A DNA stretch of 64,000 nucleotides, taken from Roseomonas genomospecies 6. Its GTDB lineage: Bacteria > Pseudomonadota > Alphaproteobacteria > Azospirillales > Azospirillaceae. The notes beneath the pieces are model-generated. The model searched no databases. It worked only from the letters and a program-made list of their open reading frames with translations, and was not told the origin of the DNA. Location of the stretch: positions 1-64,000 of the forward strand of contig NZ_QOKW01000003.1 of assembly GCF_008365375.1 (NCBI RefSeq), in the 5' to 3' direction. Position 1 is the stretch's first letter, and each line of letters starts with the position of its first letter. The position numbers and the translations under genes were made by a program. Shown here in pieces: positions 34,827 to 44,767 of the stretch.

Positions 34827-36485
34827 TTACGCCTCCGGCCCGCCCCGCTCCAGGACCGCGACGAAGGCGTCGACCACCCGCGGGTCGAAGTGCCGGCCCG
34901 ATTCGGCGCGGATCAGATCGACCACCGCCGCCGGCTCCCACGCCTCCTTGTAGGGGCGGCGGTGCAGCAGGGCGTCGTAGACGTCGGCCACCGCCACGAT
35001 GCGGCCCGACAGCGGGATGGCGTCGCCCGCCAGCCCGTGGGGATAGCCGGAGCCGTCGAACTTCTCGTGGTGGCTCTCGGCGATCTCCGCCCCCATCGTC
35101 AGATAGCTGCGCCCGCCGACCGCGCCGGAGGCGTCGCGCAGGATGCGCCCGCCGATGGCCGCATGCTCGCGCATCTGGGCCATTTCCTCCGGGTCCAGCT
35201 TGCCGGGCTTGCGCAGGATCTGGTCGGGGATGGCGACCTTGCCGACGTCGTGCAGCATGCTGGCCAGCCCGATCAGCTCGCAGAACCCGTCGTCCGCTTC
35301 GCCGCCGCCGTCGCCGCGCGCCAGGAGTTCGCGCGCGATGGCCGTGGCCCAGCGCCCGATGCGCCGGACATGCTCCCCGGTGATCTCGTCCTTGTACTCG
35401 GCCAGTTTGCCCAGAGCGTGCACCGTGGCGAGCTGGGCGAGGCGGAGTTGTTCGTAGAGGGATACGTTGTCCAACCCCACCGACATCTTCGAGCAGAAGA
35501 TCTCCACCAACCGCCGCTCGACGTCCGAAAGGCCGCCGTGCCCGCCGATGAACAAGGCGCTGGGGCCATGGGTGTGGGAACGGTGCGGCTGGAAGGGCAT
35601 GACGCTGTGGTCGTCCCGGTGCAGGCTGCGGCGCCCGGCCAGGGCGGCGGCGATGTCGGCGCAGGCCGCGTCCGGCACCACGGCGCTGACCGGGCATCCG
35701 GTGGTGTCGGCGAAGTGGCCGGTTCCGCACAGAACCTCCGCCTCTCCGGCCGCCTCCCCGGCCGTCATGCCACCCCTGGCGCCTGTCGCCGGGCCGGGCG
35801 GGACGGCGCACAGGAAGGCGCCCGCCGTCCGCGGCAGCAGGGAGGCGATCCGCTGCACCACGCCGGCGGCGAAATGGTTCATGGAGCGCTGCTCGAACAG
35901 GGTGCCGGCGGCGTCCACGATCTTCTCCAGCCCCAACCGGTTCCGCTCGATCGCGTCGATGTGCTGGTAGGAGCGCAGGGCCGCCACCGTGGTGGTGAAC
36001 AGCTTCTGGGCGGTCAGCTCGCTCTTGGCCTTGTAGTCGTTGATGTCGTAGCCGACGATCACCTGCCGTTCCGGCGCCTGCCCCGGCTGGCCGGTGCGCA
36101 GGATGATGCGGACCTGCCGGTTGCCCAGCTCCTCCCGGATGTGGTGGACCAGCCGCAGGCCGGCGTCGTCCGTCTCCATCACCACGTCCAGCAGAACGGC
36201 GGCGATGTCGGGATGGCCGTCCAGGATCGCCCGCGCCTCGCGCCCCGAATGGGCGGATAGGAAATGCAGGGGCCGCCCGTCGAAGGTGACGTCGTTCAGG
36301 ACGACGCGGGTGATCGCGTGCACCTCCGGATCGTCGTCGACGATCAGCAGCTTCCAGGGCGGCGGCGCGCCGGATTGGGCGGACGACGGGTCGGGAGCGT
36401 CCTCGTCGGCGAACTCCAGATCGTCGCCGTCGTCCTGCCCTTCGATCAATTCCTTGCCCAATTCCTCGCCATGGATGTCCGGCAT
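34827..36485 (-). CDS. REC-DUF3369-HD-GYP c-di-GMP phosphodiesterase
   Basis: This 552-residue regulator has an acidic N-terminal tail, a receiver domain (LLIVDDDPEVHAITR; D100 in AVLLDVV), DUF3369 (~150-340) and an HD-GYP domain. HD lies in MLHDVGKVAIPD (412-413) and GYP is present as HHEKFDGSGYPHG (480-482 is YPH, so the third residue signature is G-Y-P at 479-481). It should hydrolyse c-di-GMP. Residues 45-160 closely match the cyclase at 2384-3937. The ATG at 36485 follows GGGGAG; a longer GTG start would add 14 residues. On the minus strand a TTGACA -35 box lies at 36565-36570 with no clear -10. Confidence 0.92.
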   Translation of the reverse strand: MPDIHGEELGKELIEGQDDGDDLEFADEDAPDPSSAQSGAPPPWKLLIVDDDPEVHAITRVVLNDVTFDGRPLHFLSAHSGREARAILDGHPDIAAVLLDVVMETDDAGLRLVHHIREELGNRQVRIILRTGQPGQAPERQVIVGYDINDYKAKSELTAQKLFTTTVAALRSYQHIDAIERNRLGLEKIVDAAGTLFEQRSMNHFAAGVVQRIASLLPRTAGAFLCAVPPGPATGARGGMTAGEAAGEAEVLCGTGHFADTTGCPVSAVVPDAACADIAAALAGRRSLHRDDHSVMPFQPHRSHTHGPSALFIGGHGGLSDVERRLVEIFCSKMSVGLDNVSLYEQLRLAQLATVHALGKLAEYKDEITGEHVRRIGRWATAIARELLARGDGGGEADDGFCELIGLASMLHDVGKVAIPDQILRKPGKLDPEEMAQMREHAAIGGRILRDASGAVGGRSYLTMGAEIAESHHEKFDGSGYPHGLAGDAIPLSGRIVAVADVYDALLHRRPYKEAWEPAAVVDLIRAESGRHFDPRVVDAFVAVLERGGPEA

Positions 36486-36759
36486 CGCCGTCGCTCCCCG
36501 CCCAGCCGCGCCAAGCTGCACGGCCACGATCCTGCTCTACTTTTTCAGCGTGAGCGGCGCTTTCTGTCAACCGTTCTGGTGTTTTCGATCCCCCGGCTGC
36601 AGGCGGAAGGTGGCTGCGGCGCTTTGTCCTTCCCCGTTCCGGCTACCGCCAAAGCGCCCGCCCCGGCGCGCGTGGAGGGGTTGCGGACCGCCCCGAACGG
36701 AGGATCAATCAGGGGAAGGCACGGGGCTGACGACAACACAAAAACGATGGGGGCAGGCC

Positions 36760-37470
36760 ATGATACCGGACGCTTGGGACATCGAGCTGCGCGAAGGGGC
36801 CATCGCCGTGGCCCGCCACCTGATCGAGACGGGCTGCGTCCGGTACGACCCGGACCATCTGTGCCGCCACGGGTCGGGGCTGGTCAGCCCGGTCCATCTG
36901 GAGGGGCGGCGGCTGCTCTCCTACCCCGCGGTGCGCGCCGAGGTGCTGGATTTCGCCCTGCGGATGGTCGAGCAGGAGATCGGCCCCGGCGAACTGAACG
37001 CCATTGCCGCCGCCGAAGGAGCCGGCGTGCCCTGGGCCGCGCTGATCGCCGACCGGCTGGAGCTTCCCCTCGTCTTCGTGCGCAAGGAGGCGCCGGAGGG
37101 AGAGCAGGATTACAAGCACCGGATCGAAGGGCGGGTGGAGCCGGGCTGGCGCGTGCTTCTGGTCGAGCAGATCGCCGCGGACGGCCACCGCAAGGCCCGC
37201 TTCGCCCAGCCGTTGAAGGAGGCGGGCTGCGACGTGCGCGACCTGTTCGTCCTGTTCCAGTACGGGATCTTCGACGAGATCCAGGAGCATCTGGCCCCGC
37301 TGGGCATCACCATGCACGCGCTGGCGACATGGTGGGACGTGCTGGAGGTGGCGAACCGCGGCCATTACCTGGACGGTCAGGCCCAGGGCGAGATCCACGC
37401 CTTCCTGCACGATCCCAAGCGCTGGACCGCGGAGCATCAGGGCCGCCGCAAGAGCGAAAAGGCGGCCTGA
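36760..37470 (+). CDS. Orotate phosphoribosyltransferase-like protein
   Basis: This 236-residue cytoplasmic protein (MIPDAWDIELREGAIAVARH) resembles PyrE-type PRTases: IAAAEGAGVPWAALIADRL, LPLVFVRKEAPEGEQDYKHRIEG (the KKxxK-H loop region) and GWRVLLVEQIAADG. However, the usual acidic PRPP motif (VLIVDDVITTG) reads VLLVEQIAADG, so PRPP binding may be altered. It could be a specialised or inactive relative rather than the pyrimidine enzyme. GGGGGCAGGCC precedes the ATG. It stands alone, convergent with the GH17 gene. Confidence 0.7.
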   Translation: MIPDAWDIELREGAIAVARHLIETGCVRYDPDHLCRHGSGLVSPVHLEGRRLLSYPAVRAEVLDFALRMVEQEIGPGELNAIAAAEGAGVPWAALIADRLELPLVFVRKEAPEGEQDYKHRIEGRVEPGWRVLLVEQIAADGHRKARFAQPLKEAGCDVRDLFVLFQYGIFDEIQEHLAPLGITMHALATWWDVLEVANRGHYLDGQAQGEIHAFLHDPKRWTAEHQGRRKSEKAA

Positions 37471-37481
37471 GGCGGGGCGTT

Positions 37482-37512
37482 CCCCCTCTCCCACGCCAAG
37501 CGGGAGAGGGGA
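37482..37512. repeat. Intergenic palindrome between convergent genes
   Basis: CCCTCTCCC (37484-37492) pairs with GGGAGAGGG (37502-37510) over a 9-base loop. It could end transcription of either convergent gene, but T-runs are absent on the outgoing sides. Its ends match the palindrome at 5187-5216. Confidence 0.65.
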
Positions 37513-37518
37513 AAACCG

Positions 37519-39330
37519 TCACTCTCCGGCCACGCGGAGCCATTGCTGGCCGGCACGGGCGGCCTCGCCGCAGCGGGCGGCCAGGACGGCGGCGGCGTAG
37601 GGCACCGCCAGCAGAAGCTGAAGCCCGGCCCAGGACAGCGCCTCCCAGTTCGGGCTGGTCCACACCACCTCGTGCAGGGCCTCCCTGATGGGAAGCTGCC
37701 CGTAGATCAGCGACTCGAGAGGCACCACGCCCTCCGCCAGAACGGTCAGCGCCGCGCCCAGCACCAGAAGAACGGCCAGCGCCGACTCCAGCGGCAGGCG
37801 GCGGACGGCGCCGCACAGGCCGTTTGCCGGGATGTCAGCCACCGGGACGGCGGGGCGGAACAGCCCGCCGATGCCCCAGGCGGCCAGCGCCCCCGCGCCC
37901 TCCGGACGCCGCGCGGCGCGCATGGCGCCCAGCGCCAGCAGGCCCAGCGCCGGCAGGGCGAAATACCCGTTGGGGAAGTCGCGGTAGCGCCCGTCGAAGA
38001 CGATCAGGACGCTCCAGACGATCGCCAGAAGGGCGAGAACCACGGCGGACACGGTGCCCACCGTCTCCAGCCGCGACAGCGCCGGGCGGGCGCGCAGCGG
38101 GGCCAGCGGTTCCAGCGCCAGACCGCCGCTGCCCAGCGCCCGGCGGGCCGCCAGCAGAACGGTCCCCGACAGGACGGCGGTCGCGGCCAGCATGACGACG
38201 GACAGCGCCACGTCCTGCGGGTAGTGCTTGCCGTGCAGCGCGCCCCAGACGGCGTGGACGTAGAGGGTGGACAAGGCCTGCGTGAGGAAGGCCAGGGACG
38301 CGAAGGCCCCGGCGGTCAGCGGACGGCCCCGCAGGGTCAGCCCAATGACCAGCACCAGTGCGAGGCCGGAGGAGACGCCGAACAGCACCGGCCACCGCCG
38401 GTTTTCGACCACCGGCCCGGCCAGATCGAACTTCGCCTGACGGTCGGCGGTGTAGAGACCCCAATGGCCGCCGACCGTGCCTTCCAGCTTCGCCTTCCAG
38501 CCCTGGTCGAACGCCTCGATCACGTTGTAGTCGAAGCCTTCCTGCTCGGCGAGGCGGACGAAGCCGTTGACGAACCTGGCCTTGTTGACCAGCCCGGTGA
38601 CCGCGGCGCCCCGCGACCGGCCTTCCGTCGGCCAGCCGGTCTCGCCGACCAGGATCGGCTTGCCGGGGAAACGCTTGGCGATGGTGCGGTAGCTGGCGCG
38701 GATGCGCTCCATGGCGCCCGCCACGTCGGTCGGCACGTCCTCCCAATAGGGCAGGAGATGGATCGTCAGGTAATCGACATGATCGGCGATCTGCGGGTAT
38801 TTCAGCCACCACTCCCACACGTCGGCGTAGGACACGGGCTGCTTCACCGCCGCCTTCACGCGGTCGATGTAGCCGGTCACCTGCTCCGGCGTCAGCTCGC
38901 GGCGCAGAAGCACCTCGTTGCCGACGATCACGCGGGTGATGACGTCCGGGTAGCGGTTGGCGAGGTCGATGAGGGAGGCGATCTCCTTCTCGTTCTTGTC
39001 CAACCGCGACGACAGCCACGCCCCCATGGTGACCTGGATGCCGTGCCGGCGGGCCAGCTCCGGCACCACCTCCAGCCCTTCCAGCGAGGTGTAGGTGCGC
39101 ACCCCCGCCACCTGCGGGGCGAGCGCCGCCAGATCCTCGTCGATCTGTTCGGTGCTGGGGAAGGTCTGGGTCAGCGGGCTCTGCCCGTCGCGGAAGGGCG
39201 CGAAGGACACGCTTTTCAGCTTGCCGCCGGGCGGCGGGTCGAGCGGCACCGGCTGGTTCGGCAGCGACCAGACGGCAAGATTCGCGAGGCCGGCCACAAG
39301 CAGCACGGCGAGGATCGTGATGAGGCGCAT
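37519..39330 (-). CDS. GH17-family beta-glucan-active membrane protein (NdvC-like)
   Basis: This 603-residue protein has an N-terminal signal/anchor (~1-24), a periplasmic GH17-type TIM barrel (~35-310) with acid/base Glu in RVIVGNEVLLRREL and nucleophile Glu in PILVGETGWPTEG, and a C-terminal block of about eight membrane helices (~315-590). This glycosidase-plus-membrane layout resembles proteins such as Bradyrhizobium NdvC that act on beta-1,3/1,6-glucans. A role in periplasmic glucan synthesis or branching is inferred. No partner synthase is adjacent. Confidence 0.82.
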   Translation of the reverse strand: MRLITILAVLLVAGLANLAVWSLPNQPVPLDPPPGGKLKSVSFAPFRDGQSPLTQTFPSTEQIDEDLAALAPQVAGVRTYTSLEGLEVVPELARRHGIQVTMGAWLSSRLDKNEKEIASLIDLANRYPDVITRVIVGNEVLLRRELTPEQVTGYIDRVKAAVKQPVSYADVWEWWLKYPQIADHVDYLTIHLLPYWEDVPTDVAGAMERIRASYRTIAKRFPGKPILVGETGWPTEGRSRGAAVTGLVNKARFVNGFVRLAEQEGFDYNVIEAFDQGWKAKLEGTVGGHWGLYTADRQAKFDLAGPVVENRRWPVLFGVSSGLALVLVIGLTLRGRPLTAGAFASLAFLTQALSTLYVHAVWGALHGKHYPQDVALSVVMLAATAVLSGTVLLAARRALGSGGLALEPLAPLRARPALSRLETVGTVSAVVLALLAIVWSVLIVFDGRYRDFPNGYFALPALGLLALGAMRAARRPEGAGALAAWGIGGLFRPAVPVADIPANGLCGAVRRLPLESALAVLLVLGAALTVLAEGVVPLESLIYGQLPIREALHEVVWTSPNWEALSWAGLQLLLAVPYAAAVLAARCGEAARAGQQWLRVAGE

Positions 39331-39534
39331 GGAGGGGATGTCTACACCAAATGCGGGATCGGCAAAACGGTCTGGCGAACCGGGTCGCTCCAGAAGGAAA
39401 ACGGGCGCACCCCCCGGTGGGAGGCGCGCCCGTCAAGGACCAATCCGGCCCGACCGGGCCGTCTGGAGTTGATGACGTGCCATCGTCACGATCCATCAAC
39501 GAACCACGGCCCCGGTTTATTCCGGCGAATTCGC

Positions 39535-40308
39535 CTACCGTTCCACAAAAGCCTTTTCGATCACGTAATGACCGGGCTCGCCGTTGTGTCCCATGGAGAA
39601 GCCCAGCTCGTTCATGATGCCGCTGGTCTCGTCCAGCATGGCCGGGCTGCCGCAGATCATCACGCGGTCCACCTCGCGGTCGAAGGGCGCCAGCCCGACG
39701 TCCGAGAACAGCTTGCCATTGCGGATCAGGTCGGTGATGCGGCCCTCGTTGCGGAAGGGCTCGCGCGTCACGGTCGGGTAATAGATCAGCTTCTGCTTCA
39801 CGTCCTCCCCGAAGAACTCGTTCTCCGGCAGGACGGTGTTGATGATGTCGGCGTAGGCCAGCTCGCCCACCGTGCGCGTGGTGTGGGTCAGGATCACCTT
39901 GTCGAACCGGGCGTACATCTCCGGGTCCTTGATGATGCTGAGGAACGGGGCGAGGCCCGTGCCGGTGCTGAGCAGGTACAGGTTCCGGCCCGGCAGCAGG
40001 TTGTCGGTGACCAGCGTGCCCGTCGCCTTGCGGTTGACCAGCAGCGTGTCGCCTTCCTTCAGATGCTGAAGGCGCGAGGTCAGCGGGCCGTCCTGCACCT
40101 TGATCGAGAAGAACTCCAGCGTCTCCTCGTAGCTGGCGCTGACCAGGCTGTAGGCGCGCAGCAGGGGACGCCCGTTCACCTCCAGGCCGATCATGGTGAA
40201 CTGTCCGGGGTCGAAACGGAACGAGGGATCGCGCGTGGTGGTGAAGCTGAACAGCGTGTCCGTCCAGTGGTGAACGCGCAGGACGCGCTCATGAATCAGA
40301 TTGCTCAT
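39535..40308 (-). CDS. fpr: Ferredoxin-NADP+ reductase, bacterial type
   Basis: This 257-residue FAD enzyme has the flavin motif RAYSLVSASYEE, the NADP-binding YLLSTGTGLAPFLSIIKD and ICGSPAMLDE segments, and the C-terminal YVIEKAFVER typical of subclass I bacterial reductases. It exchanges electrons between NADPH and ferredoxin/flavodoxin, serving oxidative defence or nitrogenase-type reductants. The start at 40308 is set by the conserved MSNLIHERVLRV. A -10-like box beside a perfect palindrome (40426-40446) lies upstream, suggesting regulated expression. Confidence 0.95.
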   Translation of the reverse strand: MSNLIHERVLRVHHWTDTLFSFTTTRDPSFRFDPGQFTMIGLEVNGRPLLRAYSLVSASYEETLEFFSIKVQDGPLTSRLQHLKEGDTLLVNRKATGTLVTDNLLPGRNLYLLSTGTGLAPFLSIIKDPEMYARFDKVILTHTTRTVGELAYADIINTVLPENEFFGEDVKQKLIYYPTVTREPFRNEGRITDLIRNGKLFSDVGLAPFDREVDRVMICGSPAMLDETSGIMNELGFSMGHNGEPGHYVIEKAFVER

Positions 40309-40425
40309 GGAATCCGCAGGTCCGTTTCGGTGACCGGCATGCTGTGGCCGGTGTCGTTTCAGAAGCCAAGCCGTGCCGCATTGCAGCACATCTCTTTAAC
40401 AACAAATTCGTGAACAGACCACTAA

Positions 40426-40446
40426 TTTATACCAACAATTTTGTTG
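40426..40446 (-). promoter_or_regulatory. fpr promoter: -10 box with adjoining palindrome
   Basis: On the minus strand CAACAA-TT-TTGTTG (40433-40446) is a perfect 14-bp palindrome directly before TATAAA (40426-40431). No TTGACA-like -35 box is found at the right distance. A site in the spacer of a promoter with a poor -35 is typical of activator-dependent promoters, for example SoxR/MerR-type; the actual regulator is unknown. Confidence 0.5.
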
Positions 40447-40490
40447 TGGCCTTTCGCTTATCACAAGACTGGTTTGCAAAATAGTGGAAC

Positions 40491-41933
40491 TCATTCCCCT
40501 GCCGGCGGAGCGAAGAGGTAAGGCGAAAGGCCGCGCAGATTCTCGTCCACGATCAGCCGGTGATTCAACGGCGGGAAGGCGCGCTGGGAACAATCCAGCC
40601 GCGGGCAGAGCCGGCAATTCACACCGATGGGCGTCGCCGCCTCCGTGTTCTCCAGATCCACGCCGTCCGCATAGGTGATCTGCGCGGCATGCTGGAGGTC
40701 GCAGCCCAGAGCGATGGCGAATTGCTGCGGCGGGCTGCGGAAGCCGCCGCCGGCCTTCACCACCGTGCGGGCGATGGAGAAGTAGGTGGTGCCGTCGGGC
40801 ATCTGCGCCAATTGGCTGTGGATTTTCCCCGGCGTGCGGAACGCCTCGTAGACGATCCAGCGCGCGCAGCCGCCGCCGAAGCGCGCCAGATGGAATCCGG
40901 CGCCCGAAAAGCGCTTGGACACGTTGCCCGCGCTGTCCACCCGCATCAGGAAGAAGGGGACGCCCTTCGCGCCGGGCCGCTGGAGGGTGGTCAGCCGCTG
41001 ACAGACCTGCTCGAACGAGGCATCGAACCGGCGGCGTAATATTTCGATGTCGTAACGGACCTGATTGGCCGCCTCCCAGAATCGGGCATAGGGCATCAGC
41101 ACCGCCGCCGCGAAATAGTTGGCGAGACCGATGCGGGCCAGCCGCCGGGCCTCGTCGCCCGACAGGCTTGACGACTCGACGATGTGGTTCAGCAGGTCGC
41201 GGTGGCGCAGCAGGGCGATCTGGCAGGCGAGCTGGAAGTTGCGCCCGGACGGGGCCAGCATCTCCGACAGCAGGATGCGCCGCCCGTGCCGGTCGAACCG
41301 GCGCACGGCATAGCCCATCACGTCGGACGGCAGCAGCCGGACGCGGACGCTGTGGTTGTTCAGCAGATAATCGGTCAGGCCCCGGTACAGGTCGCCCTTC
41401 TCCAGCCGGCCTTCCTGCCACAGTTCCTCCGCCGCGGCCTCAAGCTCCGCGAAGTGGTTGGAATGGGCCTGGAACAGGTCGCGCACCTCCTCCTGCGGAA
41501 AGGAGGAGTTCTGGACCAGATGCAGTTTCTCCCGGTCGGCCACCCGTTCCGAAAGGGTCTGCAAGTCGTCGCGGGAGGTGCGGAAGGCGCGGTAGAGCGC
41601 CACCACCGCCTGCCCCAGCGTCGGGGCGACCGCGGCCAGTTCGCGGAAATCCTGGTTCTTGATGTCGGAGCCGTCGAACAGCGGGTCGGCGAACACCTCG
41701 CGCAGGCCGGCGACCAGACGGCTTTCCTCGTCCTCCGCGAAGCTCTGCAGGTCCACCCCGAAATTCTGGCCCAGCTTCAGCAGCAGCGGCACGGTGACCG
41801 GGCGCTGGTTGTGCTCGATCAGGTTCAGGTAGCTGGGGGAGATTCCCAACTGCTCGGCCATCTGGGCCTGGGTCAGCCCATGGTCGCGGCGCAGCCGGCG
41901 CACCTTCGGACCCAGCATCGCCTTCTTGTCCAT
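40491..41933 (-). CDS. ScfR/RamB-type XRE regulator (short-chain fatty acyl family)
   Basis: This 480-residue regulator has an N-terminal XRE helix-turn-helix ([26 protein letters not shown], ~20-45), a middle ImmA/IrrE-like domain and a C-terminal ligand region. It ends with cysteine-rich [19 protein letters not shown] (~439-457), as in the RamB/ScfR/MccR/CcrR family. These sense acyl-CoA status and control acetate and propionate genes. It is divergent from isocitrate lyase across 189 bases that hold repeated TTTAC motifs, so aceA is the likely target. Confidence 0.9.
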   Translation of the reverse strand: MDKKAMLGPKVRRLRRDHGLTQAQMAEQLGISPSYLNLIEHNQRPVTVPLLLKLGQNFGVDLQSFAEDEESRLVAGLREVFADPLFDGSDIKNQDFRELAAVAPTLGQAVVALYRAFRTSRDDLQTLSERVADREKLHLVQNSSFPQEEVRDLFQAHSNHFAELEAAAEELWQEGRLEKGDLYRGLTDYLLNNHSVRVRLLPSDVMGYAVRRFDRHGRRILLSEMLAPSGRNFQLACQIALLRHRDLLNHIVESSSLSGDEARRLARIGLANYFAAAVLMPYARFWEAANQVRYDIEILRRRFDASFEQVCQRLTTLQRPGAKGVPFFLMRVDSAGNVSKRFSGAGFHLARFGGGCARWIVYEAFRTPGKIHSQLAQMPDGTTYFSIARTVVKAGGGFRSPPQQFAIALGCDLQHAAQITYADGVDLENTEAATPIGVNCRLCPRLDCSQRAFPPLNHRLIVDENLRGLSPYLFAPPAGE

Positions 41934-41959
41934 GGCCGCCCCAACTCCAGCTCTGCGGA

Positions 41960-42025
41960 TTTACAAGATTTACCGATTTACAGGACTTTTCGGACGGCAG
42001 TTTACAAACAGACCCTTTTACAAAC
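41960..42025. promoter_or_regulatory. Direct TTTAC repeats in the aceA-regulator spacer (candidate operator)
   Basis: Five direct copies of TTTAC(A/C) start at 41960, 41969, 41977, 42001 and 42017; the last two are TTTACAAAC spaced 16 bases apart. They sit between divergent aceA and its presumed RamB/ScfR-type regulator, where that protein should bind. The repeats are AT-rich islands in GC-rich sequence. Confidence 0.6.
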
Positions 42026-42122
42026 AAGGGCATGTTGCAAGGCAGCGGAGGCCGTTTTAGTTGTCTTGTCAGGGCAGCGCTCGAAAAGCAGCGCAACGGT
42101 GACGAAAAGAAGGAAACCGACC

Positions 42123-43400
<1,278 letters not shown>

Positions 43401-43410
43401 TCTGCCGCCG

Positions 43411-43534
43411 CGAGCGCTCGATGGACACCATCGAACGCTCGCGGTTCGAACCGGACAGCACTTTGCGCAGCAAAGTGCGAAAGGGTCATACGGCCGACCA
43501 TCACGGAAGCCTCCCCGGCTCCGGCCGTATGACC
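43411..43534 (+). other. Structured 3' region after aceA (candidate RNA element)
   Basis: Three nested or successive hairpins follow the aceA stop: CGAGCGCTCGATGG with CCATCGAACGCTCG (43411-43441, one mismatch); GCACTTTGC with GCAAAGTGC (43458-43478, perfect); and GGTCATACGGCCG with CGGCCGTATGACC (43484-43496 and 43522-43534, perfect, 25-base loop). With the terminator at 43650-43681 this makes a ~280-nt structured tail that may be processed to a small RNA. No reading frame here is convincing. Confidence 0.4.
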
Positions 43535-43649
43535 GGTTTCCACCGGCCCCTTGGGCGGCTGGCTTCGGCCCGCCGCCCCGGTGACCGGCAGTTCCCGATC
43601 CGGTGTGCGAGCCGGATCTCTTCGAACGGCTGACGCTATTGACTTCAAA

Positions 43650-43681
43650 CGGTCGGAGGTTCGCCTCCGGCCGCTTTTTTT
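43650..43681 (+). terminator. Rho-independent terminator with UUCG loop
   Basis: CGGTCGGAGG (43650-43659), loop TTCG, and CCTCCGGCCG (43664-43673) with one mismatch are followed by C and seven T residues. It is a textbook intrinsic terminator, 250 bases beyond aceA. Confidence 0.95.
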
Positions 43682-44053
43682 CCTGCCCATTCCTTGTCAC
43701 AGCCGCGACATGGCGGCATGGCTGACCTGCGCCATCCCGATCGGCATAATCGGGAAAACGTGATTAAGTCTTGAGCGCAACCGCGGAATCGCCGCACCGG
43801 ATGCCCTGCCGGACGGCGGGGAAGCGGCATTGCAGTGCGGAATAAGCCATTGACTTGGGACCTCGTTGCCGCCACTTGTGTTCCATGCTCACCACAAACC
43901 GATCAGGGGCGTGACCGCCCCCCCGCCGGAACTCATTTGACGAGGGCCGGCTGCGGGTCCCACCGCCGCGCAAAACCTTGCGCGGCGTGCGCCGTTTCAT
44001 TTCCCCGACGGCGGCCCGCACACACTGGTTGAACGATGAAAGGACAAGACAGT
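43682..44053 (+). other. Intergenic region and leader before the DJ-1-like gene
   Basis: I see no gene in this 372-base stretch. It holds a perfect 10-bp hairpin, CGCCGCGCAA (43964-43973), loop AACC, TTGCGCGGCG (43978-43987), about 70 bases upstream of the DJ-1-like start. A TTGACT at 43852-43857 could be a -35 box, but no matching -10 is evident. Confidence 0.4.
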
Positions 44054-44617
44054 ATGGATCAACCCCTCGCAGGAAAGAGCATTGCCATTCTCGTCGCCAA
44101 CGGCTTTGAGGAACTGGAGATGACGGAGCCGCAGCGGGCTCTCCTCAAGACCGGCGCTACTCTTCGTACGATTTCCCCCGAGCAGGGTCTGGTGAACGGC
44201 TGGCACGGCAAGTCCTGGGGCCATTACTTCCCGGTGGACAAGCAGGTCGGCGAGGTTCTGGGTGCCGACTATGACATGCTGCTGCTGCCGGGTGGCGAGC
44301 GCAGCGTCACCAAGCTCCAGCAGAGCGCCCACACCCGCCGCATCGTCGGCCATTTCCTGGACGCCGGCAAGCCGATCGCCGCGATCGACCAGGGCATCCA
44401 GCTCCTCGCCATCCCGGGCAAGCTGAAGGGCCGCACGCTGACCGCTCCCGAGGCCATCCGCGCCGAGCTGGAAGCCGCCGGCGGCACGATCAGCGACGAG
44501 TCCCTGGTGGTCGACAACGTGACCATCACCGCGCTGGGCCACGACGAACTGGCCGCCTTCGTCGAGCAGGTCGTGAAGGTCTTCTCCGAGGCCGCCGCCG
44601 TCCGCAAGGCCGCCTGA
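44054..44617 (+). CDS. DJ-1/PfpI superfamily protein lacking the nucleophilic cysteine
   Basis: This 187-residue protein has the DJ-1/PfpI fold: AILVANGFEELEMTEPQRAL (conserved Glu near 20), YDMLLLPGGERS and the nucleophile-elbow region. The elbow reads AIDQGIQLLA (110-119), with Asp112 and Gln113 where the usual Cys-His pair (AxCHG) should be, so classic protease or deglycase chemistry is unlikely. It is close to the family size and otherwise well formed. I chose ATG 44054 because AAAGGA lies 9 bases upstream; an ATG at 44036 lacks a ribosome site. It stands alone. Confidence 0.85.
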   Translation: MDQPLAGKSIAILVANGFEELEMTEPQRALLKTGATLRTISPEQGLVNGWHGKSWGHYFPVDKQVGEVLGADYDMLLLPGGERSVTKLQQSAHTRRIVGHFLDAGKPIAAIDQGIQLLAIPGKLKGRTLTAPEAIRAELEAAGGTISDESLVVDNVTITALGHDELAAFVEQVVKVFSEAAAVRKAA

Positions 44618-44730
44618 GGGTCTTCCCAAAGGGTCTTAAGGAACCGCGTTTCGGCAAGAGGCCCGTCTTTCCTGCGAGACATGTCTTGTTGGTCCACGGC
44701 CGCCGCGCTGCCAAGCGCGCGCGGCCGTTG

Positions 44731-44754
44731 CGCGTTTCAGGACCCGCGTTTCAG
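44731..44754. repeat. 14-bp tandem duplication after the histidine kinase
   Basis: CGCGTTTCAG occurs at 44731 and again at 44745, 14 bases apart, immediately beyond the kinase stop codon. It belongs to the set of 14-16 bp duplications noted in the window. Confidence 0.6.
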
Positions 44755-44767
44755 GGTTTCGTTTCCA

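Noticed and set aside
37543..40413. Long plus-strand frame opposite the GH17 and fpr genes
   Set aside because: Shadow frame; opposing genes carry catalytic motifs of known families.
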